From positions 1 to 64,000 of the forward strand of contig NZ_JACGWA010000010.1 of the NCBI RefSeq assembly GCF_014077505.1: 64,000 nucleotides of DNA. The letters run 5' to 3'. The notes beneath the pieces are model-generated. The model saw only the letters and a program-made list of their open reading frames with translations, was not told the DNA's origin and made no database searches. This document shows positions 26,455 to 37,866 of the stretch, one piece after another (position 1 is the first letter of the stretch; each line of letters opens with the position of its first letter). Source of the DNA: Colwellia sp. BRX10-3. GTDB taxonomy: Bacteria > Pseudomonadota > Gammaproteobacteria > Enterobacterales > Alteromonadaceae. The translations under genes and the position numbers were made by a program.

Positions 26455-26850
26455 CTAGTTTGGAACGTCGCTGTCTTTTTCTGCAGCTGCATCGCTAGCA
26501 GGCACATCAGAATTTTCTACTTTAGGCACAACTATATCAGCTGGGATTTCATCTGTTGCTGGAGTAACTTGTCCTGCTGGTATAGCTAAGTTATCAAAAT
26601 CAGCACCTGATTTAACGCGATTGGCCGTTAAATTACCTAACACTAGGCTGATAACAAAAAATGCTATCGCTAAGTACGTTGTCGATTTTGTTAAGAAGTT
26701 ACCAGAACCGCTTGAACCAAAAATAGTAGCTGATGAGCCAGCGCCAAATGATGCGCCCATATCCGCACCTTTACCTTGCTGCATTAGCACTAAGCCAATT
26801 AGACATAAAGCAACGATCAAATACACTACAATTAACACTTGATACAACAT
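26455..26850 (-). CDS. secG: preprotein translocase subunit SecG
   Basis: A 131-residue inner-membrane subunit of the SecYEG channel that assists protein export. Two transmembrane helices are visible (about 4–22 and 56–75), separated by the conserved cytoplasmic loop LMQQGKGADMGASFGAG and ending the second helix at LVLGNLTANR. The C-terminal tail is acidic and Pro/Ala-rich, longer than in many relatives. It is one base after tpiA and is followed by tRNA-Leu, so tpiA–secG–tRNA is one unit. Confidence 0.95.
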   Translation of the reverse strand: MLYQVLIVVYLIVALCLIGLVLMQQGKGADMGASFGAGSSATIFGSSGSGNFLTKSTTYLAIAFFVISLVLGNLTANRVKSGADFDNLAIPAGQVTPATDEIPADIVVPKVENSDVPASDAAAEKDSDVPN

Positions 26851-26851
26851 T

Positions 26852-27622
26852 TTATTTTCCCTTTGCTGCCGAACAAATTATTTTAAATTCTTCGGCTTTT
26901 AAACTAGCACCGCCGATTAATCCACCATCGATATCAGCTTGTGCAAATAATTCATCACAGTTTGTCGCATTGACACTGCCACCATACAACAATGGTAATT
27001 TAACTGCGACGTTTACATCAATTTTAGCGATAAATTCTCGTATGAATTGATGGGTTGTTTGCGCCATTTCTGGCGATGCTGTTTTTCCAGTACCTATCGC
27101 CCAAACAGGCTCGTACGCAATAACAACATCTGCAAATTTATCAATACCGATTTCATCAATAACGGGCTGTAATTGAGCAGCCAGCACGATTTCGGTTTGT
27201 TCAGTTACACGTTCATCTTCACTTTCACCTATACACAAAATAGGTTTAAGGCCAGCAACTAAAGCTGCCTGAACTTTTTTTGCAACTAATGAGCTTGATT
27301 CTTTATAAATACTACGGCGCTCTGAATGCCCAACTATCACGTAGCTTACACCAACTTCTTGTAACATTGATGTTGACACTTCGCCAGTAAATGCACCTTT
27401 GGCGTTTTCATTTAAGTTTTGCGCACCTAAACTAAACGCTGTTGCCAAATTCTCATTCGAACTTGCTAAGCTAAACGCCGCTAAGTAAGGAAAACTTGGA
27501 CAAACGACAACTTCAACATTTTCATTTAACTTAACGTTATTTAACTCTGAAACCATTGAGTTGACTAATGCTAAACTGCCATTCATTTTCCAGTTTGCTG
27601 CAACTATTGCGCGTCTATTCAT
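26852..27622 (-). CDS. tpiA: triosephosphate isomerase
   Basis: A 256-residue TIM-barrel enzyme that interconverts dihydroxyacetone phosphate and glyceraldehyde-3-phosphate in glycolysis. Landmarks are NWKMN (N10/K12 region) at the N-terminus, the catalytic His in VGHSERR, the catalytic Glu in AYEPVWAIGTGK and the phosphate-binding LLYGGSV. Length is normal. It is cotranscribed with secG. Confidence 0.96.
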   Translation of the reverse strand: MNRRAIVAANWKMNGSLALVNSMVSELNNVKLNENVEVVVCPSFPYLAAFSLASSNENLATAFSLGAQNLNENAKGAFTGEVSTSMLQEVGVSYVIVGHSERRSIYKESSSLVAKKVQAALVAGLKPILCIGESEDERVTEQTEIVLAAQLQPVIDEIGIDKFADVVIAYEPVWAIGTGKTASPEMAQTTHQFIREFIAKIDVNVAVKLPLLYGGSVNATNCDELFAQADIDGGLIGGASLKAEEFKIICSAAKGK

Positions 27623-27749
27623 TTTTCATTCCTAAATCAAAGCGGCGAGATATTAACTAACCTTCTAGCAAGATACAAGCATTTCAAGCAATATCATGCT
27701 TAATTGCTCAATATTCACTCGACCAATAAAATCAAGCATATATTATCGA

Positions 27750-29087
27750 CTAAAAAGCTTGTTTAACCGCGTTGGCAATTTCATGTGCTAAGGCGGTAAC
27801 TTCATCATGTTCAGGGCCTTCTACCATGACACGAATCAAAGGTTCAGTACCCGATTTTCTTAATAATACGCGACCACGACCGGTTAATTTTTCATTAACG
27901 CGGCCAACAGATGCAACAACATCATCATTAACCAAAGGATTGCTATCACCCGAAAATCTTACGTTGACTAATACTTGCGGTAACTTTGTCATACCTTGAC
28001 GTAATTCAAAGAGTGTTTTACCGGTATTGCAGACCGCAGTTAATACATTCAATGCGGCAATAATACCATCACCCGTTGAGGTATGGTTTAAGTTAATCAC
28101 ATGTCCTGAGTTTTCAGCGCCTATTTTCCAGCCTTTTTGTTTAAGCATTTCCATAACATAGCGATCACCAACTTTGCTGCGTGCAAATGGTACATTCATA
28201 TCAGCAAGTGCAAGCTCTAAGCCCATATTACTCATTAGCGTACCAACAACACCGCCTTCAATGTTGCCATTTTGCAAGTCGTTTGAAGCGATAATATAAA
28301 CACTTTCATCGCCATCTATAACATAACCGGTATGATCAACCATCATTAAGCGATCACCATCGCCATCAAGCGCGATACCTAGGTCAGCTTGATGTTCAAT
28401 AACTGCAGCACTAATTGCTGCCATCGAGGTTGCACCGCATTCATGATTAATATTGGTGCCATTAGGTGAGGTGCCTATTTCAATAACCTCAGCACCTAAC
28501 TCACGAAACACGTTTGGTGCGATGTGATAGGTTGCGCCATGTGCACAATCAACCACGATTTTCATGTCTTTTAATGAATATTGACTTGGAAAGTTACTTT
28601 TACAAAATTCGATGTAACGCCCTGCAGCATCAGCAATACGAGTTGCTTTGCCTAAATGGGCTGACTCAACACAGCCCATGTCTTTATCTAATTCTGCTTC
28701 GATAGCTAATTCAACATCATCGGGTAACTTTTGCCCATCTTGAGAAAAGAATTTGATACCATTATCATAAAAAGGGTTATGTGAGGCACTAATGACAATA
28801 CCGGCTTCAGCACGAAAAGTTTTTGTTAAATAAGCAATACCAGGTGTTGGCATTGGCCCTAACAAACCAATATCAATACCAGCGGCAGAAAATCCTGCTT
28901 CTAATGCTGATTCCAACATATAGCCAGAAATACGAGTATCTTTACCAATCAAGACTTTTTTAGTGCCTTGTGCAGCTAAAACACGACCTGCGGCATAACC
29001 TAATTTCATGACAAATTCGGGGGTAATGGGATATTGCCCAACTAAACCACGAATTCCATCAGTACCAAAATATCTTCTTTCTGACAT
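27750..29087 (-). CDS. glmM: phosphoglucosamine mutase
   Basis: A 445-residue enzyme converting glucosamine-6-phosphate to glucosamine-1-phosphate for UDP-GlcNAc, and so for peptidoglycan and LPS. The phosphoserine loop [16 protein letters not shown], the Mg site DGDGDR and the C-terminal [12 protein letters not shown] phosphate loop are intact. I chose the ATG at 29087 ([14 protein letters not shown]) because GGAG lies just upstream of it; an ATG four codons earlier overlaps that ribosome binding site. It follows folP by 54 bp, the usual folP–glmM order. Confidence 0.95.
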   Translation of the reverse strand: MSERRYFGTDGIRGLVGQYPITPEFVMKLGYAAGRVLAAQGTKKVLIGKDTRISGYMLESALEAGFSAAGIDIGLLGPMPTPGIAYLTKTFRAEAGIVISASHNPFYDNGIKFFSQDGQKLPDDVELAIEAELDKDMGCVESAHLGKATRIADAAGRYIEFCKSNFPSQYSLKDMKIVVDCAHGATYHIAPNVFRELGAEVIEIGTSPNGTNINHECGATSMAAISAAVIEHQADLGIALDGDGDRLMMVDHTGYVIDGDESVYIIASNDLQNGNIEGGVVGTLMSNMGLELALADMNVPFARSKVGDRYVMEMLKQKGWKIGAENSGHVINLNHTSTGDGIIAALNVLTAVCNTGKTLFELRQGMTKLPQVLVNVRFSGDSNPLVNDDVVASVGRVNEKLTGRGRVLLRKSGTEPLIRVMVEGPEHDEVTALAHEIANAVKQAF

Positions 29088-29141
29088 TATTTTCTCCATT
29101 TACTATGCCCTTTGGCATTAGCATTTTTAATACGTAACTAT

Positions 29142-29978
29142 TTAACGATGAGCAGTTACGGCTTTTAATACTTTTAATACGTCCACGGTTTCTTGTACAT
29201 CGTGAACGCGAATAATATGTGCTCCTTGCTGAGCAGCGAGCATTGCAGTACTTAAACTGCCAGCAAGACGTTGTTCAACATCTCGATTTAATAAATTGCC
29301 AATCATAGATTTACGCGATAATCCTGCAAGGATAGGTAAACCAAGTTCGCGAAACACAGATAAGTTAGCCAGTAAATTCAAATTTTGCGCCATTGTTTTA
29401 CCAAAACCAAAACCTGGGTCTAATATTATCCTTTCACGTGCAATACCAGCACTAACACAGGCTTCAATACGTTGTTTAAAGAACATCATAATATCGCAAA
29501 TAACATTTTCATAGCTTGGTTTATTTTGCATCGTGCTTGGTAAGCCTTGCATATGCATTAAACAAACAGGAATTTTACTGTTTGCAACTGCCGCTAAACA
29601 ACCATCATTTTGTAAGGCACGCACATCATTAATAATATCAGCACCCGCGGCTATCGCAGCACTCATCACTGAGGCTTTACTGGTGTCAATTGATACCAAT
29701 ATATCGAAACGTTGTTTAATAGCCTTTAATACCGGAATAACACGCGCTAATTCGTCTGCTTCGTTAACCTCAGCTGCACCTGGTCGTGTTGATTCACCGC
29801 CAATATCAATAATAGTTGCACCATCAGCAATCATACGTTCAACTTGCTCAAGCGCATGTTCAAAATGAGTAAACTTGCCGCCATCAGAAAATGAATCAGG
29901 GGTAACATTAAGAATACCCATAACCTGTGGTGTTGATAAATCTAACAATGAATTTGGACAATTAAGATGATTTAACAC
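29142..29978 (-). CDS. folP: dihydropteroate synthase
   Basis: A 278-residue TIM-barrel enzyme that joins p-aminobenzoate to dihydropterin pyrophosphate in folate synthesis; it is the sulfonamide target. Signatures are MGILNVTPDSFSDGG, IDIGGESTRPGA, INDVRAL, LDPGFGFGKT and a C-terminal IIRVHDV. It lies between ftsH and glmM on the same strand, a gene order conserved with E. coli. Confidence 0.95.
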   Translation of the reverse strand: MLNHLNCPNSLLDLSTPQVMGILNVTPDSFSDGGKFTHFEHALEQVERMIADGATIIDIGGESTRPGAAEVNEADELARVIPVLKAIKQRFDILVSIDTSKASVMSAAIAAGADIINDVRALQNDGCLAAVANSKIPVCLMHMQGLPSTMQNKPSYENVICDIMMFFKQRIEACVSAGIARERIILDPGFGFGKTMAQNLNLLANLSVFRELGLPILAGLSRKSMIGNLLNRDVEQRLAGSLSTAMLAAQQGAHIIRVHDVQETVDVLKVLKAVTAHR

Positions 29979-30034
29979 CGCATTCTCGCTATAAATTTTA
30001 TTAATACCAATTGATCAAATTTTACAAAATATAA

Positions 30035-30078
30035 AGCCTCAATAGTTGATAAATCAAATGATTTAAACCATTGAGGCT
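30035..30078 (-). terminator. hairpin between ftsH and folP
   Basis: AGCCTCAAT pairs with ATTGAGGCT and an inner TAAATCA/TGATTTA stem sits in the loop. On the minus strand only a weak T-rich tail follows, so it may be a leaky terminator after ftsH. Confidence 0.5.
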
Positions 30079-30097
30079 CCTTACACTGTCTTGCTAA

Positions 30098-32059
30098 TTA
30101 TTTAGCAGGAATATCTGAAGTATCATCAGCGTTTTTCGGCTTAACTGACTCTTCTTTTTCGTCATCCGCTTTTGCTGTTGGTTTACTAGAATCTGCATTA
30201 TTATCTGATTTATCATCAGAGTCATTAGCATCAAAATCAGCTGGTGGGCGAACTTTAGTACGATTCATTAAGTCATCAACTTGCAATGCATCAATAGTTT
30301 CATATTCCATTAACGCATCTTTCATTGCGTGTAAAATATCTTCGTTTTCTTTTAAAATAGTTGCCGCACGTTGATAGTTACGATTAACAAACTCTTTAAT
30401 TTCTTCGTCGATAGCACGTGCAGTTTCATCAGACATGTTTAGCGACTTAGACGATGTTCTACCTAAGAATACTTCACCTTCTTCTTCAGCAAATAGCATA
30501 GGACCCATTTTTTGAGAGAAGCCCCACTGTGTAACCATTTTACGAGCAAGTTGGGTAGCACGTTCAATATCGTTTGAAGCACCAGTAGATACTTTTTCAA
30601 AACCGTAAATCATTTCTTCAGCAATACGACCACCGTATAAAGATGAAATGTTACTTTCTAAATGCTGCTTACTATGACTAAATCTGTCTTGTTCTGGCAA
30701 GTACATAGTGACACCTAACGCACGTCCACGCGGCATAATACTCACTTTATAAACCGGGTCATGATCTGGCACTAAACGACCAACAATTGCGTGCCCTGCT
30801 TCATGATATGCGGTCATCTCTTTTTCTGCCTCATTCATCACCATAGAACGACGCTCAGAGCCCATCATAATTTTATCTTTTGCTTTTTCAAACTCAGCCA
30901 TACCAACAACACGGCGTGCTGAACGTGCAGCAAATAATGCGGCTTCATTAACTAAGTTAGCTAAATCAGCACCTGAAAAACCAGGTGTACCACGCGCAAT
31001 AACCGATGCTTTAACATCGTCGCCTAATGGTACTTTGCGCATATGCACTTTGAGAATTTGTTCACGACCACGAATATCAGGTAAACCAACAGTTACCTGA
31101 CGGTCAAAACGACCAGGACGTAATAATGCTGGATCTAATACGTCAGGACGGTTAGTAGCGGCAATAACAATTACGCCTTCATTACCTTCAAAACCATCCA
31201 TTTCAACTAGCATTTGGTTTAGCGTTTGTTCGCGTTCATCATTACCGCCACCCATACCAGCACCACGTTGGCGACCTACAGCATCAATTTCATCGATAAA
31301 GATAATACAAGGTGCTGCCTTTTTAGCTTGTTCAAACATGTCACGTACACGAGAAGCACCAACACCGACAAACATTTCAACAAAATCTGAACCAGATATT
31401 GTAAAGAAAGGTACTTTCGCTTCACCCGCAATAGCTTTAGCTAATAAGGTTTTACCTGTACCTGGTTGGCCAACTAATAAAACCCCAGATGGAATACGTC
31501 CACCTAGTTTTTGAAAGCGTGAAGGCTCTTTTAGGTAATCAACTAGTTCAGCAACTTCTTCTTTTGCTTCGTCACAACCAGCAACATCAGCAAAAGTAGT
31601 TTTAACTTGATCTTCGCTTAACAAGCGCGCTTTCGATTTACCGAAACTCATTGCGCCTTTACCGCCCCCACCTTGCATTTGACGCATGAAGAAAATCCAT
31701 ACACCAATCAGCAATATCATTGGGAACCAAGAGACAAAGATAGTCATTAAGAAACTAGGTTCTTCTGGTAGTTCGCCCGATGCGTCAACACCTTGCTTCA
31801 CTAAATCGTTGATTAAATCACGATCATAACCACCGGGAATAACGGCAACAAAGTTTTCACCGCTGCGTTTAATACCATTAATAACGCCGTTTCTATCAAC
31901 GACTGCTTTTCGAATTTGTCCTTGACGTACGTCTTGAACAAATTGTGTGTAATCCACTTGTTGATCTTTGCCGCTTCCAGGGGTAAAACTTTGGAAAACA
32001 GACATTAATACAACTGCAATAACTAACCATAAAATAAGATTTTTTGCCATATCGCTCAA
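30098..32059 (-). CDS. ftsH: ATP-dependent zinc metalloprotease FtsH
   Basis: A 653-residue membrane-bound AAA+ protease that degrades misfolded membrane proteins and regulators such as LpxC and sigma-32. Two N-terminal transmembrane helices (about 8–25 and 103–122) flank a periplasmic domain. The AAA domain has Walker A GQPGTGKT near 194 and Walker [12 protein letters not shown]; the protease site HEAGH is near 419. The C-terminal tail is Asp/Lys-rich and divergent. The start is TTG at 32059, eight bases after AGAGG; the ATG three codons later gives the familiar [10 protein letters not shown] start and is an alternative. It follows rlmE, as in E. coli. Confidence 0.96.
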   Translation of the reverse strand: MSDMAKNLILWLVIAVVLMSVFQSFTPGSGKDQQVDYTQFVQDVRQGQIRKAVVDRNGVINGIKRSGENFVAVIPGGYDRDLINDLVKQGVDASGELPEEPSFLMTIFVSWFPMILLIGVWIFFMRQMQGGGGKGAMSFGKSKARLLSEDQVKTTFADVAGCDEAKEEVAELVDYLKEPSRFQKLGGRIPSGVLLVGQPGTGKTLLAKAIAGEAKVPFFTISGSDFVEMFVGVGASRVRDMFEQAKKAAPCIIFIDEIDAVGRQRGAGMGGGNDEREQTLNQMLVEMDGFEGNEGVIVIAATNRPDVLDPALLRPGRFDRQVTVGLPDIRGREQILKVHMRKVPLGDDVKASVIARGTPGFSGADLANLVNEAALFAARSARRVVGMAEFEKAKDKIMMGSERRSMVMNEAEKEMTAYHEAGHAIVGRLVPDHDPVYKVSIMPRGRALGVTMYLPEQDRFSHSKQHLESNISSLYGGRIAEEMIYGFEKVSTGASNDIERATQLARKMVTQWGFSQKMGPMLFAEEEGEVFLGRTSSKSLNMSDETARAIDEEIKEFVNRNYQRAATILKENEDILHAMKDALMEYETIDALQVDDLMNRTKVRPPADFDANDSDDKSDNNADSSKPTAKADDEKEESVKPKNADDTSDIPAK

Positions 32060-32117
32060 CTTAATGACCTCTTGATAATGTTAAAAATGGTGCGATGAAA
32101 TAATTCAACCTAATTTA

Positions 32118-32747
32118 CTACAATTTAAAGCCCGTCGCCACAAGATAAACTTCACGTGAACGAGCACGTGACGATTCAGGCTTGCGAGCTCTGACGGTTT
32201 TAAATGCGGCTCGAGCATCTTTCATGAATTGCTCAAAGCCCTCTCCTTGAAACACTTTCACAACAAAAGCGCCATCTTTCTTTAAAACTTGATTGCACAT
32301 ATCAAGTGCTAATTCCACTAAATACATGCTTCGTGCCGCGTCTGCAGTATCATTGCCGGTAAAATTTGCAGCCATGTCAGACATAACAACATCAATATTT
32401 TTACCATTAATTCGAGTTAATAAAGCATCTAGTACCGCTTCTTCACGAAAGTCACCTTGCAGAAAATCAACACCTGCAATTGGGGCCATCGCTAAAATGT
32501 CACATGCAACAACTTGCCCGCTATCACCAACCACTTTCGTGGCATATTCAGACCAACCGCCAGGAGCCGCACCTAAATCAACCACCTTCATACCAGGCTT
32601 GATCAATTTATCTTTATTATTTATCTCTTCAATTTTAAAAACAGCACGTGAGCGAAGGCCCAACCTTTGTGCCTTTTTCACATATTCATCATCAAAATGC
32701 TCTTTTAACCAACGAGCACTACTGACACTGACTTTATTCTTACTCAT
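32118..32747 (-). CDS. rlmE: 23S rRNA (uridine-2′-O-)-methyltransferase RlmE
   Basis: A 209-residue SAM-dependent enzyme (also called RrmJ/FtsJ) that methylates U2552 in the 23S rRNA A-loop late in 50S assembly. The K-D-K-E tetrad region is visible: Lys in [11 protein letters not shown] motif [12 protein letters not shown], Asp in [11 protein letters not shown], Lys in [10 protein letters not shown] and Glu in [11 protein letters not shown]. It forms an operon with ftsH 58 bp downstream and is divergent from yhbY. Confidence 0.95.
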   Translation of the reverse strand: MSKNKVSVSSARWLKEHFDDEYVKKAQRLGLRSRAVFKIEEINNKDKLIKPGMKVVDLGAAPGGWSEYATKVVGDSGQVVACDILAMAPIAGVDFLQGDFREEAVLDALLTRINGKNIDVVMSDMAANFTGNDTADAARSMYLVELALDMCNQVLKKDGAFVVKVFQGEGFEQFMKDARAAFKTVRARKPESSRARSREVYLVATGFKL

Positions 32748-32985
32748 TCAATCCACTTATATATTTATGCTGTTTAAAAGTTATGTATATTCGGGTAATT
32801 AGTTTACTTTTATTCGCCACAAAAATAGCAACATGACAAACTAAAGTAAGCACATGACTATAATAACCAAAAATAAACCATAAAAGTACGGTAAAAAGAT
32901 GACAGTTTGTAAACAATATTAGTATTACAAACTAGATGGAGGTAAAATAGCTATAATTCAAGCTAACTTGTAACGAAAATTGTTA

Positions 32986-33282
32986 ATGACCTTAAATAAA
33001 AAACAAATTCAGTATTTAAAAGGCCTAGCACACAGCCTTAAACCCGTTGTGTTACTAGGTAATAATGGCCTTACCGAAGCGGTAGTTGCCGAAATCGACT
33101 ACGCGCTAAATCACCACGAATTAATTAAGATTAAAATCCCTACGGATGATCGTGAAACCAAAGCACTTATTGTTGAAGCTATTTGTCGTGAAACAAATTC
33201 AACTAAAGTACAAGTGATCGGTAAAACCTTAGTTATCTTCCGCCAAACGGAAGAAAAGAAAATTCGTATACCAAAAGTTTAA
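32986..33282 (+). CDS. yhbY: ribosome assembly RNA-binding protein YhbY
   Basis: A 98-residue CRM-domain protein that binds pre-50S particles. The GxxG-type motif LLGNNGLTE lies in the first half, following LKGLAHSLKPVV, and ELIKIKIP comes next, all typical of the family. I chose the ATG at 32986 over an in-frame TTG two codons earlier. It is divergent from rlmE, the same pairing as in E. coli, and has its own terminator. Confidence 0.92.
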   Translation: MTLNKKQIQYLKGLAHSLKPVVLLGNNGLTEAVVAEIDYALNHHELIKIKIPTDDRETKALIVEAICRETNSTKVQVIGKTLVIFRQTEEKKIRIPKV

Positions 33283-33362
33283 TTATTTTACCCTGATGAA
33301 TAAAGTTGTGTCTTCGCTTTATATGTTGATGGTAATACCTAATTAAAGATTTTGATAATTTT

Positions 33363-33387
33363 AAAAGAGGGCTTTCGCCCTTTTTTT
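33363..33387 (+). terminator. terminator after yhbY
   Basis: AGGGC and GCCCT form a compact stem with a TTTC loop followed by seven T. Confidence 0.85.
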
Positions 33388-33559
33388 GTGTCCAATTTTT
33401 GTACTTCTTAAGCTAAACCCACTGTTTTTAAGCTAAATCCACTGTTAATCCAATAGCTAAACTCATCACTGAATCAATTATATTAGTAAAAACTAATATA
33501 TAATAAATTTGCTTGGCATAGTATAGTAACCATCAAATAAATTTCTGAAAGGTTTTGAA

Positions 33560-33904
33560 ATGATTTTATCAGTACCTGAATTAGTTGAACAAGCTAAAAA
33601 ATCTGTTAATTGTGTCAGCGCAGCGCAAGCGTTTGCCAACAAAAACGCGACATTTATCGATGTTAGAGAGCTTGCAGAGGTTGTAGCCTCTCCGGTCGAG
33701 AATTCATTAAACATTCCACGTGGTGTCTTAGAAATGAACATTGCTAAACACTGTGCAGACGCCGAAATGGAAATTTATGTCCATTGCGCTTCAGGTGGAC
33801 GTGCTGCATTAGCCGCAGAGCAATTGCAACGCATTGGCTATAAAAATGTTAAAGCGATTAGTAGTCAGCATAACGAAGTTTGTCAGGCACAAAAAAACCA
33901 GTAA
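33560..33904 (+). CDS. single-domain rhodanese-like protein
   Basis: A 114-residue sulfurtransferase-type protein. FIDVRE near 35–40 and the active-site loop HCASGGRA near 75–82, with the catalytic Cys, are intact. Single-domain rhodaneses carry a persulfide on this Cys and transfer sulfur in the cytoplasm; the acceptor is unknown. AAAGG precedes the ATG. It converges with greA. Confidence 0.85.
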   Translation: MILSVPELVEQAKKSVNCVSAAQAFANKNATFIDVRELAEVVASPVENSLNIPRGVLEMNIAKHCADAEMEIYVHCASGGRAALAAEQLQRIGYKNVKAISSQHNEVCQAQKNQ

Positions 33905-33989
33905 GATAATATTAATTATTGTTACTGGTTTTAATAAAACTAAACGTGCAGAAAAATATTATGTACGCTTAGGCTTATATTAGTAGCTA

Positions 33990-34466
33990 TTAAATATGAT
34001 CTACTGCAATAATCTCATATTCAACCACGCCACCCGGTGTGGTAATTTCAATTTCAGTATCAACTTCTTTACCAATTAAACCACGCGCAATCGGCGAGTT
34101 TAGTGATATACGTCCGGTTTTAAAGTCGGCTTCATCGTCACCAACAATTTTGTACGTTACTTCAACGTCAGTATCAAGATTCAGTAATTTCACTGTTGTG
34201 CCGAAAATTACTTTGCCGCGATTAGGTATTGCTGTTATATCAATAACTTGCGCGTTACAAAGTCGGCCTTCAATATCTTGAATACGTCCTTCACAGAAAC
34301 CTTGCTCTTCTTTAGCGGCATGGTACTCTGCGTTTTCTTTTAAATCGCCATGCTCACGAGCGGTGGCAATATCTTTGACTATACGCGGACGTTTTTCCGT
34401 TTTTAAAACTCTAAGCTCTTCTTTTAATTGCTCAGCACCTAATAGTGTCATTGGATATTTTGTCAT
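33990..34466 (-). CDS. greA: transcription elongation factor GreA
   Basis: A 158-residue factor that rescues backtracked RNA polymerase by stimulating transcript cleavage. The N-terminal coiled coil (residues 10–75) carries the tip [18 protein letters not shown] with the acidic residues that act in the polymerase secondary channel; the C-terminal FKBP-like domain follows. It is last in the carA–carB–greA series on this strand, as in many gammaproteobacteria. Confidence 0.96.
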   Translation of the reverse strand: MTKYPMTLLGAEQLKEELRVLKTEKRPRIVKDIATAREHGDLKENAEYHAAKEEQGFCEGRIQDIEGRLCNAQVIDITAIPNRGKVIFGTTVKLLNLDTDVEVTYKIVGDDEADFKTGRISLNSPIARGLIGKEVDTEIEITTPGGVVEYEIIAVDHI

Positions 34467-34619
34467 TTTACTCTTCTTTTTCTAACAAGAAAGGCGGCTT
34501 ACCTATATGACTAATAGTAGGTAACCACCTTTTGAAAATAATTCGCTTAAATAAAGTTTAAAAATGAATTTGTGTTCTATTATGCTTTCACACAGTAAGT
34601 AAATTCATTTTCAAGCCGT

Positions 34620-37600
34620 TTATTTACAACGTTTATGTAACTCTTGTATTGAAGTTACAATATTACGATCATCTGCGGCATGTGATTGACAGGCGGCAAA
34701 TGCAGCGTTCAGTGTCGTAGTATATGCGACTTTGTAACGTAAAGCACCACCACGTAACACTTTAGAATCTTCAATCGCCTTACGGCCTTCTGTTGTGTTA
34801 ATAATGTAGGTGTACTCGCCATTCTTAATTCTATCAAGAATATGCGGTCGACCTTCGTGTACTTTATTCACTAAACGACAAGGAATATTAGCTTCACCTA
34901 AAATAACCGCGGTACCATGGGTTGCATCAAGCTCATAGCCCAAAGTTACCATTTGTTTTGCTAAGTCAACAACACGTTCTTTATCACTATTACGTACTGA
35001 AATTAAAGCGCGACCATCTTTAGGCACAGATACACCGGCACCTAAGTTAGCTTTTGCGTAAGCTTCTTCAAATGTTTCACCAACGCCCATGACTTCACCG
35101 GTTGAACGCATTTCTGGTCCAACTAATGGGTCACTACCGTGGAACTTGTTAAACGGAATAACCACTTCTTTAACAGAGAAATACGGTGGAATAACTTCTT
35201 TCGTAATACCTTGCTCTTTTAGTGACTTACCCGCCATTACGCGTGCGCCTATTTTAGCTAAAGGCACAGCTGTAGCTTTCGATACAAACGGAATAGTACG
35301 TGCAGCACGTGGGTTAACTTCAATGATGTAAACTTTGCCGTCTTTAACCGCCATTTGCGTATTCATTAAGCCAATAACACCTAATTCAAACGCTAAGTCA
35401 GTGACTTGCTTGCGCATTACATCTTGTACTTCTTGGCTCAAACTATAAGCAGGTAATGAACATGCAGAATCACCCGAGTGAACACCCGCTTGTTCTATAT
35501 GCTGCATAATACCGCCAACAACCACATCGGTGCCATCACAAACTACATCGATATCAACTTCAATCGCATCATCAAGGAAATGATCAAGCAGTACAGGCGA
35601 GTCGTTCGATACATTAACCGCTTCGGTCATGTAACGACGTAAATCATCTAAATCATAAACAATTTCCATTGCGCGGCCACCTAGAACATAAGATGGACGA
35701 ACCACTAATGGGAAACCAATAGCTTCGGCTTTTGCCATTGCTTCTTCAATTGAAGTAACAGTTGCATTATCAGGTTGTAATAAACCTAAACGGTCAACCG
35801 CTTGTTGGAAGCGTTCTCTGTCTTCTGCACGGTCAATTGCATCTGGTGAAGTACCAATAATGGGCACACCAGCGGCTTCTAAAGCACGGGCTAATTTAAG
35901 TGGCGTTTGACCACCATATTGCACAATAACGCCTTTAGGCTTTTCAATGCGCACAATTTCAAGCACATCTTCAAAGGTAATTGACTCAAAATATAAGCGA
36001 TCAGATGTATCATAATCGGTTGAAACCGTTTCAGGGTTACAGTTAACCATAATGGTTTCATAACCGTCTTCGCGTAATGCTAGTGCCGCATGAACACAAC
36101 AATAATCAAACTCAATACCTTGACCAATACGGTTAGGACCACCACCGAGTATCATAATTTTTTCATTATTTGTCGGGTTGGCTTCACATTCTTCATCATA
36201 TGTAGAATACATGTAAGCGGTGTCTGAACTGAATTCAGCAGCACAAGTATCAACACGCTTATATACGGGAAAAATACCCGCATTATGGCGTTTTTTGCGC
36301 ACTTCAGCTTCAGCAATACCAATTAAATCGGCTAAACGAGAATCAGCAAAACCTTTACGTTTTAATTTACGTAAATATTCAGGGGTTAATATTTTTAAAC
36401 CACCATCAGCAACTTTAGCTTCTTCTAAAACAATATCTTCAATTTGTACTAAGAACCAACGATCAACATTAGTTAAACGGAAAATATCATCAACCGATAA
36501 ACCTAAACGAAAAGCATCAGCGATATACCAAATTCGGTCAGAACCAGCTTCTTGCAGTTCATGCATAATTTTAGTTTTAGCGCCTGGTTGCGTGACATCA
36601 ACCATAGGGTCAAAACCATTAACACCAACTTCTAAACCGCGTAGTGCTTTTTGTAATGATTCTTGTTGATTACGGCCAATTGCCATAACTTCACCCACTG
36701 ATTTCATTTGGGTGGTTAATCTGTCTTCACAACCGGCAAATTTTTCAAAGTTAAAACGTGGAATTTTAGTTACAACGTAATCGATAGTCGGTTCAAAAGA
36801 TGCCGGTGTTGCGCCGCCAGTAATATCGTTGGTTAATTCATCTAAGGTGTAACCTACAGCAAGTTTTGCCGCAATTTTAGCGATTGGGAAACCGGTTGCT
36901 TTTGACGCAAGTGCTGATGAACGAGATACCCGTGGGTTCATCTCAATAATCACCATACGACCGGTATCAGGACAAATACCAAACTGCACGTTTGAACCGC
37001 CTGTTTCAACACCAATTTCGCGCAATACCGCAATCGATGCATTACGCATGATTTGGTATTCTTTATCGGTTAGCGTTTGTGCTGGTGCAACTGTGATTGA
37101 GTCACCAGTATGAATACCCATAGGGTCAAAGTTTTCAATCGAACAAATAATGATACAGTTATCATTTTTGTCGCGAACCACTTCCATTTCATACTCTTTC
37201 CAACCGATTAATGATTCATCAATCAATAATTCAGAGGTTGGAGAAAGATCTAAACCGCGAGTACAAATTTCATCAAACTCTTCACGGTTATATGCAATAC
37301 CGCCTCCCGAGCCACCCATAGTAAATGACGGACGAATAATACAAGGGAAACCTAAGTTTTTGCTCGCGGCATGTGCTTCTGCAATCGTATGAACAATTTC
37401 AGCGCGCGGTGTATCTAAACCAATCGCTTTCATTGCTTTGTCGAAACGACTACGATCTTCAGCTTTATCAATCGCATCGGCTGTAGCGCCAATCATTTCA
37501 ACATTAAATTCTTTTAATACGCCTTTCGCTTCAAGCTCGAGTGCACAGTTTAAAGCGGTTTGACCACCCATGGTCGGTAATACCGCACAAGGACGTTCTT

Positions 37601-37838
37601 TTTCAATAATTTTTCGTACAACTTCCCAATGAATAGGTTCGATGTAAGTCGCATCAGCCATTTCAGGGTCTGTCATTATTGTTGCAGGGTTCGAGTTGAC
37701 TAAAATAACTCGGTAACCTTCTTCACGCAGTGCTTTACACGCTTGTGCGCCAGAATAATCAAATTCACATGCTTGACCAATAACAATTGGACCCGCGCCT
37801 AAGATCAAGATACTTTTTAAATCAGTACGTTTTGGCAT
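34620..37838 (-). CDS. carB: carbamoyl-phosphate synthase large subunit
   Basis: A 1072-residue subunit that makes carbamoyl phosphate from bicarbonate, ammonia and two ATP for arginine and pyrimidine synthesis. It shows the duplicated ATP-grasp halves: the first opens with [19 protein letters not shown], the second (about residue 560) with [18 protein letters not shown]. The C-terminal MGS-like regulatory domain (about 935–1072) would bind UMP and ornithine. Full length. It follows carA by 28 bp. Confidence 0.97.
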   Translation of the reverse strand: MPKRTDLKSILILGAGPIVIGQACEFDYSGAQACKALREEGYRVILVNSNPATIMTDPEMADATYIEPIHWEVVRKIIEKERPCAVLPTMGGQTALNCALELEAKGVLKEFNVEMIGATADAIDKAEDRSRFDKAMKAIGLDTPRAEIVHTIAEAHAASKNLGFPCIIRPSFTMGGSGGGIAYNREEFDEICTRGLDLSPTSELLIDESLIGWKEYEMEVVRDKNDNCIIICSIENFDPMGIHTGDSITVAPAQTLTDKEYQIMRNASIAVLREIGVETGGSNVQFGICPDTGRMVIIEMNPRVSRSSALASKATGFPIAKIAAKLAVGYTLDELTNDITGGATPASFEPTIDYVVTKIPRFNFEKFAGCEDRLTTQMKSVGEVMAIGRNQQESLQKALRGLEVGVNGFDPMVDVTQPGAKTKIMHELQEAGSDRIWYIADAFRLGLSVDDIFRLTNVDRWFLVQIEDIVLEEAKVADGGLKILTPEYLRKLKRKGFADSRLADLIGIAEAEVRKKRHNAGIFPVYKRVDTCAAEFSSDTAYMYSTYDEECEANPTNNEKIMILGGGPNRIGQGIEFDYCCVHAALALREDGYETIMVNCNPETVSTDYDTSDRLYFESITFEDVLEIVRIEKPKGVIVQYGGQTPLKLARALEAAGVPIIGTSPDAIDRAEDRERFQQAVDRLGLLQPDNATVTSIEEAMAKAEAIGFPLVVRPSYVLGGRAMEIVYDLDDLRRYMTEAVNVSNDSPVLLDHFLDDAIEVDIDVVCDGTDVVVGGIMQHIEQAGVHSGDSACSLPAYSLSQEVQDVMRKQVTDLAFELGVIGLMNTQMAVKDGKVYIIEVNPRAARTIPFVSKATAVPLAKIGARVMAGKSLKEQGITKEVIPPYFSVKEVVIPFNKFHGSDPLVGPEMRSTGEVMGVGETFEEAYAKANLGAGVSVPKDGRALISVRNSDKERVVDLAKQMVTLGYELDATHGTAVILGEANIPCRLVNKVHEGRPHILDRIKNGEYTYIINTTEGRKAIEDSKVLRGGALRYKVAYTTTLNAAFAACQSHAADDRNIVTSIQELHKRCK

Positions 37839-37866
37839 TTTTATTCTCTCTTCTCTTGTCTAAGGG

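Noticed and set aside
36220-36669. 149-codon open frame opposite carB
   Set aside because: Antisense shadow of a highly conserved gene; no recognisable domain.
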